A DNA stretch of 64,000 nucleotides. Source: DASXRC01 sp036506795 (lineage in GTDB: Bacteria; Actinomycetota; Actinomycetes; Mycobacteriales; Micromonosporaceae). Below the pieces are notes generated by a model, which worked only from the letters and a program-made list of their open reading frames with translations, ran no database searches and was not told the DNA's origin. The DNA lies in contig DASXRC010000230.1 in assembly GCA_036506795.1 (NCBI GenBank), forward strand, positions 7,359-71,358. The letters are read 5' to 3'. The translations under genes and the position numbers were made by a program. Positions 25,328 to 32,738 of this stretch are shown piece after piece (the stretch's first letter is position 1; each line of letters begins with the position of its first letter).

Positions 25328-25384
25328 CGATCATGGCGTTTCCGCCAGACACGCTCGGTGTGTCGGGCGGCAAGGTCATGATCG
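25328..25384. terminator. 57-bp hairpin at the 3' end of clpB, overlapping its stop codon
   Basis: CGATCATG (25328-25335) pairs with CATGATCG (25377-25384), and CCGCCAGACAC (25342-25352) with GTGTCGGGCGG (25360-25370; one mismatch), around a 7-base loop. The clpB stop (25376-25378) lies in the outer stem. No T-run follows, so it could be a factor-assisted terminator or mRNA stabiliser. Its GATCATG ends are shared with repeats at 31767-31880 and 56307-56325. Confidence 0.55.
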
Positions 25385-27970
25385 TCCGGCGACGGTCAGG
25401 CCGTCCTTCGAATCGGCCAGGTCCACGACGACGGTGTCGCCGTCGCGCACCTCGCCGCCGAGCAGGGCCCGGGCCAGCTGGTCGCCGATGGCCGACTGCA
25501 CCAGCCGGCGCAGCGGCCGCGCGCCGTAGATGGGGTCGTACCCGTGCTCGGCAAGCCAGCTACGGGCGGCATCGGTGACGTCGATCGTGAGGCGGCGGTC
25601 GGCAAGACGGCGGCGCAGCCGGGCCAGCTGGATGTCCACGATGGACCGCAGGTCCGGCCCGGTCAGCGCGTGGAACACCACGATGTCGTCGAGCCGGTTG
25701 AGGAATTCGGGCTTGAAGCTCGAGCGCACCACGGACAGTACGGCCTCGCGGCGTTGCTCCTCGCTCAGCATGGGATCGGCGATCACCGACGAGCCGAGGT
25801 TCGAGGTGAGGATCAGGATCGCGTTGCGGAAGTCCACCGTGCGGCCCTGGCCGTCCGTGAGCCGGCCATCATCGAGGACCTGCAGCAGCACGTCGAACAC
25901 GTCCGAGTGGGCCTTCTCCACCTCGTCGAGCAGGATGACGCTGTACGGCCGCCGGCGCACGGCCTCGGTGAGCTGGCCGCCCTCCTCGTATCCGACGTAG
26001 CCAGGCGGGGCGCCGACCAGCCGCGCGACGGAGTGCTTCTCGACGTACTCACTCATGTCGATGCGGACCATGGCCCGCTCGTCGTCGAACAGAAACTCCG
26101 CGAGCGCCTTCGCCAGCTCGGTCTTGCCGACGCCCGTCGGGCCGAGGAACAGGAAGCTGCCGGTGGGCCGGTCGGGGTCTGCGACGCCGGCGCGCGCCCG
26201 ACGCACCGCGTCGGCGACGGCGGCGACCGCCTCGCCCTGCCCGACCACACGTTCGGCGAGCGAGCTCTCCATGCGCAGCAGCTTGGCGGTTTCGCCCTCC
26301 ATGAGCCGGCCGGCCGGAATGCCAGTCCAGGAGGCGACGACTGCGGCGACATCGTCCGCGCCGACCTCCTCCTTGAGCATCGCGCCGCCCGTCTGCAGCA
26401 CGGCCAGCTCGGCCTCGGCCGTGGCGAGCTCCTGCTCGAGGGCGGGGATCCGGCCGTACCGCAGCTCGGAGGCGCGCGCCAGGTCCAGGTCGCGCTCGGC
26501 CCGGTCGGCCTCGCCGCGCAGCGTCTCGAGCTGCTCCTTTGCCGCCGAGATCTTCGCGATGTGGTCCTTCTCCAGCCGCCACCGCTCGCTCAGCGCGGTC
26601 AGTTGCTCGCGCCGATCGGCGAGCTCGGCGCGCAGCCGCTCGAGGCGCTCGGCGCTCGCCGGGTCGGGCTCCTTCGCCAGAGCCATCTCCTCGATCTCGA
26701 GCCGGCGCACGGCCCGCTCGATCTCGTCGATCTCCACCGGGCGTGAATCAATCTCCATCCGCAGCCGGGACGCGGCCTCGTCGACGAGGTCGATCGCCTT
26801 GTCCGGAAGGAAGCGGTCCGTGATGTACCGGTCGGAAAGCGCCGCCGCGGCCACGAGCGCGGCGTCCGTGATCCGCACGCCGTGGTGTACCTCGTAGCGT
26901 TCCTTGAGGCCGCGCAGGATCCCGATGGTGTCCTCGACGCTCGGCTCCCCGACCAGCACCGGCTGGAACCGGCGCTCCAGGGCGGCGTCCTTCTCGATCC
27001 GCTGGCGGTACTCGTCGAGCGTCGTGGCGCCCACCATGCGTAGCTCGCCACGGGCCAGCATCGGCTTCAGCATGTTGCCCGCGTCCATCGAGCCCTCGGC
27101 CTTGCCCGCGCCGACGACCGTGTGCAGCTCATCGAGGAACGTGATGATCTGGCCGCTCGAGCTCTTGATCTCCTCGAGGACCGACTTGAGCCGCTCCTCG
27201 AACTGGCCGCGATACTGGGCGCCCGCGACCATCGCACCCAGGTCGAGCGAGACCAGCCGCTTGTCGCGCAGCGACTCGGGGACGTCGCCCGCCACGATCC
27301 GCTGGGCGAGGCCCTCGACGATGGCGGTCTTGCCGACGCCGGGCTCGCCGATCAGGACCGGGTTGTTCTTGGTACGCCGCGAGAGCACCTGGATGACCCG
27401 GCGGATCTCGGAGTCCCGGCCGATGACCGGGTCGACCTTGCCCTCACGTGCACGGGCGGTCAGGTCGATGCCGTACTTCTCCAGCGCCTGGTAGCTCTGT
27501 TCGGGGTCCGGGGTGGTGACCCGGCGATCACCGCCGCGGATCGTGGGGAACGCTGCGACCAGGTTCTCCTCCGTCGCCCCGGCCCGTCGCAGGGCGGTCG
27601 ACACGGCGCCACCGACCTGGGCCAACCCGGCGAGCAGGTGCTCGGTCGAGACGTACTCGTCGCCGAGCGGGCGGGCGATCTGCTCCGCGGCGTTCAGCGC
27701 GTTGACCAGCTCCCGGGCGAGGCTCGGCTCGGCAACGGTCGACCCCTGCGCGCTCGGCAGCTGCTCGACGGCCCGGGCGGCTGCCCGCCTTACATCGGCC
27801 GGGTTCGCGCCCACCGCGCGCAGGAGAGCGGCGGCGGTCGACCCCCCGGTGTCCAGCAGGGCGAGCAGCAGGTGCCACGGCTCGACGATGGCGTGCCCCT
27901 GCTGGCGCGCGGCGGCGACCGCGGCGGTTAGAACCTCCCGACTCTTCGTGGTCAGACGTTCGGCGTTCAT
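25376..27970 (-). CDS. clpB: ClpB ATP-dependent disaggregase
   Basis: 864 residues from ATG 27970, behind AGGGGAGC; the longer frame to 28009 is not needed. ClpB rescues aggregated proteins together with DnaK. The order is Clp N-domain (residues 1-145), first AAA+ module with Walker A GEPGVGKTA near 210, a coiled-coil middle domain (about 400-530), and second AAA+ module with GPTGVGKTE near 610. Length fits ClpB rather than ClpA/ClpC. A HAIR box lies just upstream, so it should be part of the HspR heat-shock regulon with dnaK. Confidence 0.97.
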   Translation of the reverse strand: MNAERLTTKSREVLTAAVAAARQQGHAIVEPWHLLLALLDTGGSTAAALLRAVGANPADVRRAAARAVEQLPSAQGSTVAEPSLARELVNALNAAEQIARPLGDEYVSTEHLLAGLAQVGGAVSTALRRAGATEENLVAAFPTIRGGDRRVTTPDPEQSYQALEKYGIDLTARAREGKVDPVIGRDSEIRRVIQVLSRRTKNNPVLIGEPGVGKTAIVEGLAQRIVAGDVPESLRDKRLVSLDLGAMVAGAQYRGQFEERLKSVLEEIKSSSGQIITFLDELHTVVGAGKAEGSMDAGNMLKPMLARGELRMVGATTLDEYRQRIEKDAALERRFQPVLVGEPSVEDTIGILRGLKERYEVHHGVRITDAALVAAAALSDRYITDRFLPDKAIDLVDEAASRLRMEIDSRPVEIDEIERAVRRLEIEEMALAKEPDPASAERLERLRAELADRREQLTALSERWRLEKDHIAKISAAKEQLETLRGEADRAERDLDLARASELRYGRIPALEQELATAEAELAVLQTGGAMLKEEVGADDVAAVVASWTGIPAGRLMEGETAKLLRMESSLAERVVGQGEAVAAVADAVRRARAGVADPDRPTGSFLFLGPTGVGKTELAKALAEFLFDDERAMVRIDMSEYVEKHSVARLVGAPPGYVGYEEGGQLTEAVRRRPYSVILLDEVEKAHSDVFDVLLQVLDDGRLTDGQGRTVDFRNAILILTSNLGSSVIADPMLSEEQRREAVLSVVRSSFKPEFLNRLDDIVVFHALTGPDLRSIVDIQLARLRRRLADRRLTIDVTDAARSWLAEHGYDPIYGARPLRRLVQSAIGDQLARALLGGEVRDGDTVVVDLADSKDGLTVAGRS

Positions 27971-27993
27971 GTGCTCCCCTGGGTGAGGCCGGA

Positions 27994-28014
27994 GTTGAGC
28001 GTACTCCACTCAAG
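27994..28014. promoter_or_regulatory. HAIR (HspR-binding) box of clpB
   Basis: On the plus strand GTTGAGC, seven bases, ACTCAAG. The consensus HspR box is CTTGAGT-N7-ACTCAAG, so 12 of 14 arm bases match. It lies 24 bp upstream of the clpB start. Confidence 0.8.
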
Positions 28015-28079
28015 TCTTCCACGCGACGCCCCTGTCCCCCACCCTCCGCCCCGGCCCTGGTGCGTCGGGCACGGCGGGC

Positions 28080-28085
28080 TAGGCT
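28080..28085 (+). promoter_or_regulatory. Candidate -10 box (TAGGCT), leaderless
   Basis: TAGGCT ends seven bases before the GTG start of the SDR gene at 28093. Confidence 0.5.
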
Positions 28086-28092
28086 CCCGGCC

Positions 28093-28854
28093 GTGTCGGA
28101 GACATCGCGGGTCGCGCTCGTGACGGGGGCCGGGCGGGGCATCGGGCGGGGGGTGGCGGTCGCGCTCGCGGCGGCGGGTCACCGGGTCGCGCTGACCGCC
28201 CGGAGCGAGACCCAACTGGCCGAGACCGCCGCGCTGTGCGGTGGCGGCGCCGTCACCGTGCCCCTCGATCTGACCGTGCCCCGAGCCGTGGACGACCTCT
28301 TCGCCCGGGTGGAGCACGCGCTCGGTCCGGTGGAGATCCTGGTCGCGAACGCCGGCGCGGGGACTTCCGCGCCGATCGCCAAGATCACGGACGAGGACTG
28401 GCAACTGATGCTGGACCTCAACCTGACCGCGCCGTTCCGGTGCATCCGCCGGGCGGTGCCCGCGATGGTCTCGGCCGGGTGGGGCCGGATCATCGTGCTC
28501 GGCTCGATCGCGTCAAAGCGCGGCGAGCCGTACATCGCGGCGTACACCGCCGCGAAGCACGGCGTGCTCGGCCTGGTCCGCTCCGCGGCCGCCGAGCTGG
28601 CCCGGACCGGCGTCACAGTCAACGCCGTATGTCCGGCCTATGTGGACACCCCGATGACCGACGGCTCGGTCGAGACCATCGTCGCCACCACCGGGCGTAC
28701 GCCCGAGGAGGCGCGGCGAATCCTGGAGCGCAAGCAACCGATCGGACGGCTCATCACGGTCGACGAGGTGGTCACCGCGGTGCTCTACTGCATCGCGAAT
28801 GGCGCGATCACCGGCCAGGGCGTCAACGTCGACGGCGGCGCGGAGCAGTCGTGA
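28093..28854 (+). CDS. Short-chain dehydrogenase/reductase, likely 3-hydroxyacyl-CoA or ketoreductase type
   Basis: 253 residues from GTG 28093. The SDR signatures TGAGRGIGRG, VANAGAG, LGSIAS and catalytic YTAAK are intact, and the end GQGVNVDGG is typical of FabG/3-hydroxyacyl-CoA-type SDRs. It overlaps the RidA-like gene by GTGA, so the two are translated as a unit. With the CoA ligase and hydroxylase-reductase downstream, a role in dehydrogenating a CoA-linked ring-derived intermediate is plausible but inferred. It has no PaaX-type palindrome in its own promoter, unlike the other genes of the cluster. Confidence 0.85.
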   Translation: MSETSRVALVTGAGRGIGRGVAVALAAAGHRVALTARSETQLAETAALCGGGAVTVPLDLTVPRAVDDLFARVEHALGPVEILVANAGAGTSAPIAKITDEDWQLMLDLNLTAPFRCIRRAVPAMVSAGWGRIIVLGSIASKRGEPYIAAYTAAKHGVLGLVRSAAAELARTGVTVNAVCPAYVDTPMTDGSVETIVATTGRTPEEARRILERKQPIGRLITVDEVVTAVLYCIANGAITGQGVNVDGGAEQS

Positions 28855-29252
28855 ACCACCGGGTCAACCCGCCATCGCTGCCGGCGCCGTCCGGCTTTTC
28901 CCACGCGATCGTGGCGGCCCCGGGTCACCACGTCTATCTCGCCGGCCAGACCGCGCAGGACGCTACCGGCCGGATCGTCGCCGTCGGCGATGTGGTGGCG
29001 CAGTTCGAGCAGGCCCTGGGCAACCTGCTTACGGCGCTGCGCGGGGCGGGTGGCGAACCGGAACACCTCGTCTCGGTGACGATCTACATTGTGGACGTTC
29101 CCGGCTACCGCACCGGCGCCAAGCAGATCGGCGAGGCGTGGCGCCGGCTGTGCGGGCGGGAGTACCCGGCCGCCGCGGGAATCGGCGTTCCCCGGCTCTG
29201 GGACGACGACGCACTGATCGAGATCAGTGGTGTGGCGGTGCTACCCGACTGA
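28851..29252 (+). CDS. RidA-family (YjgF/YER057c/UK114) protein lacking the catalytic arginine
   Basis: 133 residues from GTG 28851, overlapping the SDR stop. The family fold is clear from VTIYIVDVPGY and the C-terminal LIEISGVAVL. RidA proteins hydrolyse enamines/imines using an arginine (Arg105 in the Salmonella protein) within a P-A-R motif. Here the aligned segment is YPAAAGIGVPRLW, so Arg is replaced by Ala; the acidic residue in LIEIS is kept. It is therefore a specialised RidA subfamily member, not a housekeeping RidA. An RidA-like gene is known in aminobenzoate-CoA clusters, where an amino/enamine intermediate must be handled. Its stop overlaps the convergent paaX-like gene by 12 bp. 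Confidence 0.85.
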   Translation: MNHRVNPPSLPAPSGFSHAIVAAPGHHVYLAGQTAQDATGRIVAVGDVVAQFEQALGNLLTALRGAGGEPEHLVSVTIYIVDVPGYRTGAKQIGEAWRRLCGREYPAAAGIGVPRLWDDDALIEISGVAVLPD

Positions 29253-30053
29253 CCGCACGTGTTCGTGTGCCGGCCCGGCCAGCGCGGTGTTCAGCTCGGC
29301 GAACAGCCTCGTTGCCGTGGGTTCGGGCCAGTCGGCTGGCAGAAGTGCGGCCGGCAGCCCCGGGTCCAGGTACGGCAGCCGCCGCCAGGCGGTGACCGCG
29401 CGCACCCAGTCGGCGAATGCCGACGCCTCATCCGGTGCGCCGCGGTCGAGCACCGGCCGGAACCGATCGAGAAAGTCCAGATAGGACGCGGCGATCGCGG
29501 CGAGGTCCCACCACTGGCCGACCATCTTCTCCAGGTCCGCGAAGGCGAGGTAGTCAGCGCGGAACAGGTCGACATAGGACTCCAGCGAGAGCCGGCGCAG
29601 CGTGGCCTCCACCAGCTTGCGCCGGTGCGCCGGCGCGATCCACACGCCGGGCGCCACCGCGCCAAAGCCCAGCCCCGCCAGCCGCGACCGCAGGGTATGG
29701 CGCTTCGCCCGCTCGGCCTCGGGCACCGAGAACACGGCCAACAGCCAGCCGCCGTCCCGGCTCTCCGCATGCGGCCCGAAGATCCGCTCGTCGCCCTCGC
29801 GCAGGATCTCGGCGCCCACCCCGGACAGCGCATAGCCGGCCGTGCCGCCGGACCGCTCGGCGACGAGCAGGCCGCGCCGCTTCAGCCGCGAGATGGCCGA
29901 CCGCACCGCCGGCTCGGCCACCCCGAGCTCGGCGAGCAGCCGCACGAGTACGCCGACCGGCAGCCAGCCGGGCGCGCCATTGGGTACGCGCGCGTACAGC
30001 CCGTAGACGGTCACGATGAGCGCCCGGGGCTGCGGCTGGACGGGGTCCGCCAT
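29241..30053 (-). CDS. PaaX-family transcriptional regulator, likely controlling the aromatic-CoA cluster
   Basis: 270 residues from ATG 30053 (in-frame TTG at 30059). The N-terminal winged helix has the PaaX pattern TVYGLYAR, PSAVRSAISRLKRRGLL (here AEPAVRSAISRLKRRG) and GYALSGVG. The middle and C-terminal blocks (SVPEAERAKRH, GFGAVAPGVWIAP) fit the family. PaaX proteins bind aryl-CoA thioesters and release DNA when the ligand is present. The gene has a leaderless promoter: TATGTT at 30060-30065, six bases before the ATG, with a TTGACG box 16 bases further up inside the palindrome at 30072-30089. It is therefore likely autoregulated and divergent from the ligase gene it would control. Confidence 0.85.
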   Translation of the reverse strand: MADPVQPQPRALIVTVYGLYARVPNGAPGWLPVGVLVRLLAELGVAEPAVRSAISRLKRRGLLVAERSGGTAGYALSGVGAEILREGDERIFGPHAESRDGGWLLAVFSVPEAERAKRHTLRSRLAGLGFGAVAPGVWIAPAHRRKLVEATLRRLSLESYVDLFRADYLAFADLEKMVGQWWDLAAIAASYLDFLDRFRPVLDRGAPDEASAFADWVRAVTAWRRLPYLDPGLPAALLPADWPEPTATRLFAELNTALAGPAHEHVRSVG

Positions 30054-30071
30054 CGGCAAAACATATCGCGG

Positions 30072-30089
30072 TGTTGACTGCCGTCAACA
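30072..30089. promoter_or_regulatory. Palindromic operator holding back-to-back -35 boxes (paaX / CoA ligase)
   Basis: TGTTGACTGCCGTCAACA has perfect 7-bp arms and a 4-bp centre. On the plus strand it supplies TTGACT (-35), 16 bases before GAATAC (-10, 30095-30100) for the ligase gene; on the minus strand TTGACG, 16 bases before TATGTT (-10) for the PaaX gene. A bound regulator would cover both -35 boxes. Confidence 0.75.
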
Positions 30090-30144
30090 GAGCGGAATAC
30101 TGGCCCTGTGCGGTGCTCAAGGCCGAGCATCCGAGGGAGGCGCC

Positions 30145-31752
30145 ATGCCGCTCGCACCGTCGGCCCACGTCGACACATTCTGCCGCGACAACCTGCCGCC
30201 GGTGGACCAGTGGCCGCCGCTGGTCTTCGACCTGCCCGAGCTGCAGTACCCCGAGCGCCTCAACTGTGGGGTGGACCTGCTCGACCGCCCGATCGAGGCG
30301 TACGGCCCGGATCGGCTCTGCCTCATCGGGGCGGGCGAGCGACTCACCTACGGCGAGCTGCGCGAGCGCTCCGACCGGGTCGCCCGCGTGCTCGTCGAGG
30401 ATCTCGGCCTCGTGCCGGGCAACCGGGTGCTGCTGCGCGGACCGAACAACCCGTGGCTGGTCGCCAGCTGGTTCGGCGCGCTGCGCGCCGGCTGCGTCGT
30501 CGTGACCACCATGCCGCTGCTGCGGGCGACCGAGCTGAGCACGATCCATGAGATCGCGCGCATCGACCACTCTTTGGTGGACCACCGGTTCGTCGAGGAC
30601 CTCGCGTCGGCGGGCATTGGGGCGTACACCGTCTATGGCGGCGGAACCCCGGACGACCTGGAGGCGAGGGCTGCGGCCAAGGCGGCGTCGTTCGAGCCGG
30701 TGCGAACGAGCGCGGACGACGTGTCTTTGCTCGCGTTCACGTCCGGCACGACCGGCCGGCCGAAGGCCACCATGCACTTCCACCGGGACGTCCTGGCGAA
30801 CGCGGACACCTTTAGCCGGCACATCCTGCGACCGACCGGCGACGACCTGTTCACGGGGTCTCCGCCGCTCGGCTTCACGTTCGGGCTCGGCGGCCTGGTC
30901 GTGTTTCCGATGCGGGTCGGCGCGGCGTCACTGCTGCTGGAGAAGGGCACGCCGGACGTGCTGCTGCCGGCGATCGCCGAGCATCGGCCGACGATTCTGT
31001 TCACGGCGCCGACGGCGTACCGGGCGCTGCTCGGGCTGGCCGAGCCCGGCCAGCTCGGCTCGTTGCGTCGCTGCGTGAGCGCCGGCGAGCCACTGCCGCT
31101 ATCCACGTGGCAGGCCTGGCACGAAGCCACCGGCGTAAAGATCATCGACGGCATCGGCTCGACCGAGATGCTGCACATCTTCATCTCGGCGGCGGACGAC
31201 GACATCCGCCCCGGCGCGACCGGCCGGCCCGTGCCCGGGTACGAGGCCGCGGTGCTCGACGACGACGGGCGACCGGTGCCGGATGGCGAGATCGGCCGGC
31301 TCGCGGTACGCGGCCCGACCGGATGCCGCTACCTCTCCGACGAGCGGCAGAAGGCATACGTCCAGCACGGCTGGAACCTGACCGGGGATACCTACGTCCG
31401 CGACGCGGACGGCTACTACTGGTACCAGGCACGCAGCGACGACATGATCATCTCGGCCGGCTTCAACATCGCCGGGCCGGAGGTGGAGATGGCGCTGATG
31501 CGGCACCCCGACGTCGTGGAGTGCGGCGTCGTCGGCCGGCCCGACCCGGTGCGGACGATGTCGGTACACGCGTTCGTGGTGCTCCGGCCCGGAGTCATCG
31601 GCGATGCGGAGAAGGCCGCCGAGATGGAGCGGCACGTGCGGGAAACGATCGCACCGTACAAGGCCCCGCGTACCGTCGAGTTCCTCGAGGCGCTGCCGCG
31701 CACCTCGACCGGCAAGGTCCAGCGCTACCGCCTGCGCGAGATGGCGACCTGA
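30145..31752 (+). CDS. Benzoate/2-aminobenzoate-type CoA ligase (AMP-forming)
   Basis: 535 residues; ATG 30145 behind GGGAGGCGCC. The ANL superfamily motifs are present: FTSGTTGRPKATMH (phosphate loop), GSTEMLHIF, GDTYVRDADGYY with the hinge and the C-terminal catalytic lysine in RTSTGKVQRY. The protein is closest in layout to benzoate-CoA ligase family members, including 2-aminobenzoate-CoA ligase (about 540 residues): it has the typical LPELQYPERLN start and HPDVVECGVVG block. It would activate an aromatic acid to its CoA thioester, the first step of the pathway. Ring-hydroxylation by the protein at 32739 would follow. The exact substrate (2-aminobenzoate, salicylate or benzoate) cannot be settled from sequence. 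Confidence 0.85.
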   Translation: MPLAPSAHVDTFCRDNLPPVDQWPPLVFDLPELQYPERLNCGVDLLDRPIEAYGPDRLCLIGAGERLTYGELRERSDRVARVLVEDLGLVPGNRVLLRGPNNPWLVASWFGALRAGCVVVTTMPLLRATELSTIHEIARIDHSLVDHRFVEDLASAGIGAYTVYGGGTPDDLEARAAAKAASFEPVRTSADDVSLLAFTSGTTGRPKATMHFHRDVLANADTFSRHILRPTGDDLFTGSPPLGFTFGLGGLVVFPMRVGAASLLLEKGTPDVLLPAIAEHRPTILFTAPTAYRALLGLAEPGQLGSLRRCVSAGEPLPLSTWQAWHEATGVKIIDGIGSTEMLHIFISAADDDIRPGATGRPVPGYEAAVLDDDGRPVPDGEIGRLAVRGPTGCRYLSDERQKAYVQHGWNLTGDTYVRDADGYYWYQARSDDMIISAGFNIAGPEVEMALMRHPDVVECGVVGRPDPVRTMSVHAFVVLRPGVIGDAEKAAEMERHVRETIAPYKAPRTVEFLEALPRTSTGKVQRYRLREMAT

Positions 31753-31766
31753 CCGCCGCGCCCCCA

Positions 31767-31880
31767 TCCTCCGCCGATCATGCACTTGTGCGTCGATTCA
31801 TGGACTTGTTGTCGTCCGTTGATCTCTCGACCACGACAACAGGGCCATGATCGACGCGGGAGGCCATGATCGACGGAGGA
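31767..31880. repeat. GATCATG-ended inverted-repeat element (REP-like)
   Basis: TCCTCCGCCGATCATG (31767-31782) is repeated in inverse at 31865-31880 with one mismatch. A second CATGATCGACG copy at 31846 and an inner TGTTGTCGT/ACGACAACA pair add further structure. This 114-bp span in the gap between the ligase and the convergent SDR is a good candidate for a terminator and a repetitive palindromic element. 19 bases (31864-31882) recur at 56307-56325. Confidence 0.55.
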
Positions 31881-31897
31881 GGCCACAGATCGGAGCG

Positions 31898-32671
31898 TCA
31901 GGGCGGCAGGTAGCGGCCGCCGTTCACGTCGAGCGTGATGCCGGTGATGAACGAGGCGCCGTCGCCGGCGAGGAAGAGCACCGGGTCGACGATCTCCCGC
32001 AGCTCCGGCATCCGGCCGAGCGGGATCGCGTCGAGCACCTCGCGCCGCTCGGGCTCGGCCATCTCGTCGAACCGCTGGCGTAACCGCTCCGTGAGGAACA
32101 GGCCCGGCGCGACCGCGTTGACCCGGATGCCCCGTGGCCCGAGCTCGCGGGCCAGCCGGCGGGTGAGCCCCCCGACGGCCGCCTTCGCCGCGGCGTACGG
32201 CGCGCCGGTGACCGGCGACGGCTGGCGGGCGCCGACCGAGGAGCACGTGACGATCGCGCCGCCACCGCCCGCGGCCATCAGCGGCGCCACCGCCTGGCAG
32301 CAGTAGAACGTCCCCTTGACGTTCACGTCGAGCACCAGGTCGAGGTCGGCTCGCCCGATCGCGGGCAGGTCCCGCGGCGTCCCCAGCGAGCCGCCGGCGA
32401 GGGTCACCAGCACGTGCGGGCCGCCGAGGTCCGTCGCTACGGCCGTCATCAGGTCGCGGACGGCCGCGGGGTCGGTGACGTCCACCTCGTATCCCCTGAC
32501 CGGCGCACCGGCACCGGCGCCCGATAGCGCGGACACGGCCGACCGGACCGCGTCACCCGCCACGTCGACCACCGCCACCGCCGCGCCGGCCGCGGCGAAC
32601 CCGCCGGCCACCGCCCGTCCGATGCCGCCGGCGCCGCCGGTGACCACGGCGGTACGCCCGTCAAACCGCAT
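31898..32671 (-). CDS. Short-chain dehydrogenase/reductase of the aromatic-CoA cluster
   Basis: 257 residues; ATG 32671 (an upstream in-frame GTG at 32677 is less well placed). SDR motifs TGGAGGIGRAV, DVTDPAAV and catalytic YAAAK are present, but the NAG motif reads TLAGGS. The end GITLDVNGGRYLP is family-typical. It is divergent from the fused oxidoreductase gene, and the shared promoter region has the same palindrome as the paaX/ligase promoter, which places it in the same regulon. A role in oxidising a hydroxyacyl-CoA after ring reduction is plausible but inferred. Confidence 0.85.
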   Translation of the reverse strand: MRFDGRTAVVTGGAGGIGRAVAGGFAAAGAAVAVVDVAGDAVRSAVSALSGAGAGAPVRGYEVDVTDPAAVRDLMTAVATDLGGPHVLVTLAGGSLGTPRDLPAIGRADLDLVLDVNVKGTFYCCQAVAPLMAAGGGGAIVTCSSVGARQPSPVTGAPYAAAKAAVGGLTRRLARELGPRGIRVNAVAPGLFLTERLRQRFDEMAEPERREVLDAIPLGRMPELREIVDPVLFLAGDGASFITGITLDVNGGRYLPP

Positions 32672-32701
32672 GCCCACCCGCTTCCCCGATCATTGCGTCG
32701 C

Positions 32702-32717
32702 GTTGACCGTCGTCACC
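32702..32717. promoter_or_regulatory. Second palindromic operator with -35 boxes (SDR / fused oxidoreductase)
   Basis: GTTGACCGTCGTCACC, one arm mismatch. The plus strand has TTGACC (32703-32708), 16 bases, CATACG (32725-32730), and the GTG start of the oxidoreductase eight bases later, so a leaderless transcript. The block after the palindrome (CAGAGC, then ATAC) is also shared with the first site. The minus strand has GTGACG, 16 bases, AATGAT for the SDR. Confidence 0.65.
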
Positions 32718-32738
32718 AGAGCAACATACGCTCGCTTC

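Noticed and set aside
29554..30822. 422-codon minus frame over paaX and the start of the CoA ligase
   Set aside because: It spans the promoter palindrome and opposes the ligase; the PaaX protein uses another frame.
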